Positions 5,849 to 7,224 of a DNA stretch of 7,224 bases are shown piece after piece. The notes below the pieces were generated by a model. That model was not told where the DNA came from and did no database searches. It saw nothing but the letters and a program-made list of their open reading frames with translations. Every line of letters begins with the position of its first letter. Within the stretch, counting starts at the first letter, position 1. The DNA comes from Limisphaerales bacterium (GTDB taxonomy: Bacteria; Verrucomicrobiota; Verrucomicrobiia; Limisphaerales; UBA11358), in the NCBI GenBank assembly GCA_027451565.1, contig DAIDJC010000038.1:9045-16268 (forward strand), in the 5' to 3' direction. The translations under genes and the position numbers were made by a program.

Positions 5849-6671
5849 AATTCATGTGTTTGAGCATCGCGCCATGGCCACCACATTCCAAGCGCGCATT
5901 CAGGGCGAGGAAAAGGGTTACGCCGCGCAGGCTGCGGCTGCAGCTTTCCAGCGTTTAAATGCCTTGGAATCACTTCTAAGCCGATTCCGACCAGGCAGCG
6001 AAATATGCCAGGCGGCCGCCCTGCTTCCAGGCGAATCCCTGCGCCTGAGTGAACCCGTTTTTGCCTGTCTATCCCTCGCCAAGCAAATCGAGCAAATATC
6101 GCGCGGCGCCTTTTCCGCAACGCCGGCCGCCTTGCGGCACCAACCCACCGCGCCACTCTGGGAGCTGGATCAGAGGACATGGATGCTCCATTGTCAGAAA
6201 GGAAGGCTGGATTTTGATCTTGGTGCCATTGGAAAGGGATTTGCGCTGGATCGGATGAAGGAAATCCTTGAGGAATGGGGATGTGAAATTCATTTGCTCG
6301 TTGCTGGGGGAAGCAGCATCAGGGCAGGCCAACCTCCGCTGGACCTTCAGGGCTGGTCCTGCGGCTTGGGCGACAACGATTCTTCCCAACGGTATTGGTT
6401 GAAAAACTGTTCTCTGAGCGGTTCCGGCCTGGCGGTTCAGGGAAGGCATATCTTGGATCCGCGTTCAGGCCAGCCCGCTGCCCGGGACGGTCGCACTTGG
6501 GCTTTGTGTGACACTGCTGCGGAATCCGATGCTTTATCCACCGCTGCCATGGTGCTGAGCCACAAGGAACTGGAGGAAGTCCTTAAACTCAATTGTCAGT
6601 GGTTGGCGTGGATTCAAGAAAAAGATTTGTGGAGATGCATGGGAAATCGTCCCTTACCCGCCCGTGCATGA
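5841..6671 (+). CDS. apbE: ApbE-type FAD:protein FMN transferase, no export signal
   Basis: ApbE enzymes move FMN from FAD onto a threonine or serine of a target protein in a Mg2+-dependent reaction. The 276-residue product shows the family signatures in order: AMATTFQARI (11-20), LESLLSRFRPGSEI (42-55), D126-L-G-A-I-G-K-G133, VAGGSS (154-159), S195-G196, H203-I-L-D206-P-R-S-G210, and near the C-terminus E228-S-D230-A-L-S-T234-A. D230 and T234 match the positions I associate with the metal site. It is shorter than typical lipoprotein ApbE (about 320-350 residues) and has no signal peptide or lipobox, so it should act in the cytoplasm or on substrates flavinylated before export. No neighbouring product shows a clear flavinylation motif (D-x-x-S/T-G-A-T/S). 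A strong Shine-Dalgarno precedes ATG 5841. It is the last well-supported gene of the rightward set. Confidence 0.88.
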   Translation: MIEIHVFEHRAMATTFQARIQGEEKGYAAQAAAAAFQRLNALESLLSRFRPGSEICQAAALLPGESLRLSEPVFACLSLAKQIEQISRGAFSATPAALRHQPTAPLWELDQRTWMLHCQKGRLDFDLGAIGKGFALDRMKEILEEWGCEIHLLVAGGSSIRAGQPPLDLQGWSCGLGDNDSSQRYWLKNCSLSGSGLAVQGRHILDPRSGQPAARDGRTWALCDTAAESDALSTAAMVLSHKELEEVLKLNCQWLAWIQEKDLWRCMGNRPLPARA

Positions 6672-6790
6672 CCAAGGCCTGCGTTTATTGCGGAAAATTG
6701 ATAATCGTTTTCCGCTCCGAATTGAATGACTATGTGGAGACGGTTTGTTGCTCCACGCCAGTGGTATTCGCGTTTTTTTCGGTTTCCTGA
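6668..6790 (+). CDS. Possible 40-aa zinc-ribbon-like small protein
   Basis: The ATG at 6668 overlaps the apbE stop as ATGA, a classic coupling arrangement. The product begins MTKACVYCGKLIIVFRSELN and continues to a C-C pair, ending in a hydrophobic tail. C5-x2-C8-G-K-L followed by a hydrophobic, charged stretch resembles the first half of short zinc ribbons (CPYCGK...). The second metal pair is C-C rather than C-x2-C, so the fold would be unusual or broken. The ORF overlaps the 3' end of the convergent gene by 61 bases and contains the inverted repeat at 6690-6715. It may be a real small protein, a decayed one or chance. Confidence 0.3.
   Translation: MTKACVYCGKLIIVFRSELNDYVETVCCSTPVVFAFFSVS
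6690..6715. terminator. Inverted repeat between converging genes, possible terminator
   Basis: Perfect 8-base arms GCGGAAAA (6690-6697) and TTTTCCGC (6708-6715) flank a 10-base loop. It lies 18 bases after the apbE stop and 14 bases beyond the stop of the convergent minus-strand gene, the right place for a bidirectional terminator. No U-tract follows the stem on either strand beyond the T/A bases in the arms, so intrinsic termination would be weak. Confidence 0.35.
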
Positions 6791-7206
6791 ACGGCGGCCA
6801 GACAAGCTTGGATGGCGGTCTGGGGCAGGCAATACCAGTCCTCCTGCAATTTGGTGCAGGCATCCAAGTATTCATCACAGTTTTCCTGTGATTTATCCGC
6901 GCCGGATTTTGCCTGAAGGTTTGGAAATGTGTTTTTATCGTGAATCAAATCAAAAAACAGCTCTTGATCGGTCAAAAGCGCTCGAATAGATAAATCATGG
7001 GCCTGTGCCACCACCGTTGCAGCCGGTTCTATATCCTCGTAAATTTCCTGCCAATACTGATTCGGCGCTCGCAACGCCTTAGCCACTGTGGCCAGACTTA
7101 TTTTAGTACCGTTGGCCTCCAACCATCGCACAATTCCACGTGTGCTCATGCGCTTGGCTGCTTCGTAAATATATGGAAACAAGTGAAATATAACGCTTCT
7201 CTGCAT
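6730..7206 (-). CDS. Hypothetical protein with probable N-terminal helix-turn-helix
   Basis: The 158-residue protein is not one I recognise as a named family. Residues 20-46 (MSTRGIVRWLEANGTKIS, then LATVAKALR) have the helix-glycine-turn-recognition-helix pattern of HTH domains, like those in recombinases and small regulators: S21-x-R-x-I-V-x-W-L then N32-G-T-K-I-S-x-A-T-V-A-K-A-L45. The remainder is helical and mildly acidic, with cysteines at 110, 117, 126 and 135 and a Q/T-rich tail. ATG 7206 is chosen because GGAG lies exactly 6 bases upstream; GTG 7218 and TTG 7224 in the same frame would be inside or before that site. Its own promoter lies outside the window. It converges on the apbE operon and appears to be an independent unit. 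A DNA-binding role is inferred from the HTH pattern only. Confidence 0.7.
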   Translation of the reverse strand: MQRSVIFHLFPYIYEAAKRMSTRGIVRWLEANGTKISLATVAKALRAPNQYWQEIYEDIEPAATVVAQAHDLSIRALLTDQELFFDLIHDKNTFPNLQAKSGADKSQENCDEYLDACTKLQEDWYCLPQTAIQACLAAVQETEKNANTTGVEQQTVST

Positions 7207-7212
7207 GCAAGA

Positions 7213-7218
7213 CTCCAC
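7213..7218 (-). promoter_or_regulatory. Ribosome binding site of the HTH protein gene
   Basis: GTGGAG on the minus strand ends 6 bases before ATG 7206, a good match in sequence and spacing. It decides the start over the in-frame GTG and TTG further upstream. Confidence 0.7.
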
Positions 7219-7224
7219 ATTCAA

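Noticed and set aside
1..7224. CRISPR arrays, tRNA or rRNA genes, insertion sequences
   Set aside because: No spaced direct repeats, tRNA-like cloverleaf, rRNA sequence, transposase motifs or paired terminal inverted repeats were seen.

Overview
The window most likely comes from a Verrucomicrobiota-type (PVC group) bacterium. The basis is a Tat-exported, lipid-anchored Gfo/Idh/MocA oxidoreductase, a DoxX-like membrane protein beside it, a secreted discoidin-domain protein, a TIGR03663-type membrane glycosyltransferase and an Ebo-cluster gene, at a moderate G+C content. This is a judgement from protein style, not from a marker gene.

Left part (1-1102, minus strand): an eboE gene that reads without interruption and leaves the window at its 3' end. 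It encodes the TIM-barrel, sugar-isomerase-like 'metabolite traffic protein' of the ebo operon. It is transcribed leftward, so any ebo genes downstream of it lie outside the window. Bases 1103-1792 form a divergent intergenic region with no gene I can support. It holds an open N-terminal continuation of the eboE frame, a short 11-bp tandem repeat, a small hairpin and some frame-broken, coding-like stretches.

Centre (1793-6671, plus strand): five genes packed like one operon, with junctions of a 7-nt overlap, a 24-nt gap, about a 20-nt overlap and an 8-nt overlap. They are a four-helix DoxX-like membrane protein; a Tat/lipobox Gfo/Idh/MocA oxidoreductase; a signal-peptide-bearing discoidin (F5/8 type C-like) protein; an Agl23/TIGR03663-like GT-C membrane protein; and an ApbE-type FAD:protein FMN transferase without an export signal. 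The first three look like an envelope module: a membrane redox-type protein, a lipid-anchored NAD(P)-dependent sugar-type dehydrogenase and a carbohydrate- or surface-binding protein. Why the last two are coupled to it is not evident from sequence.

Right end: a possible 40-aa zinc-ribbon-like ORF (6668-6790) overlaps the apbE stop by ATGA and contains an inverted repeat. It converges on a minus-strand gene (6730-7206) for a 158-aa protein with a probable N-terminal helix-turn-helix. That gene has a good Shine-Dalgarno and starts inside the window.
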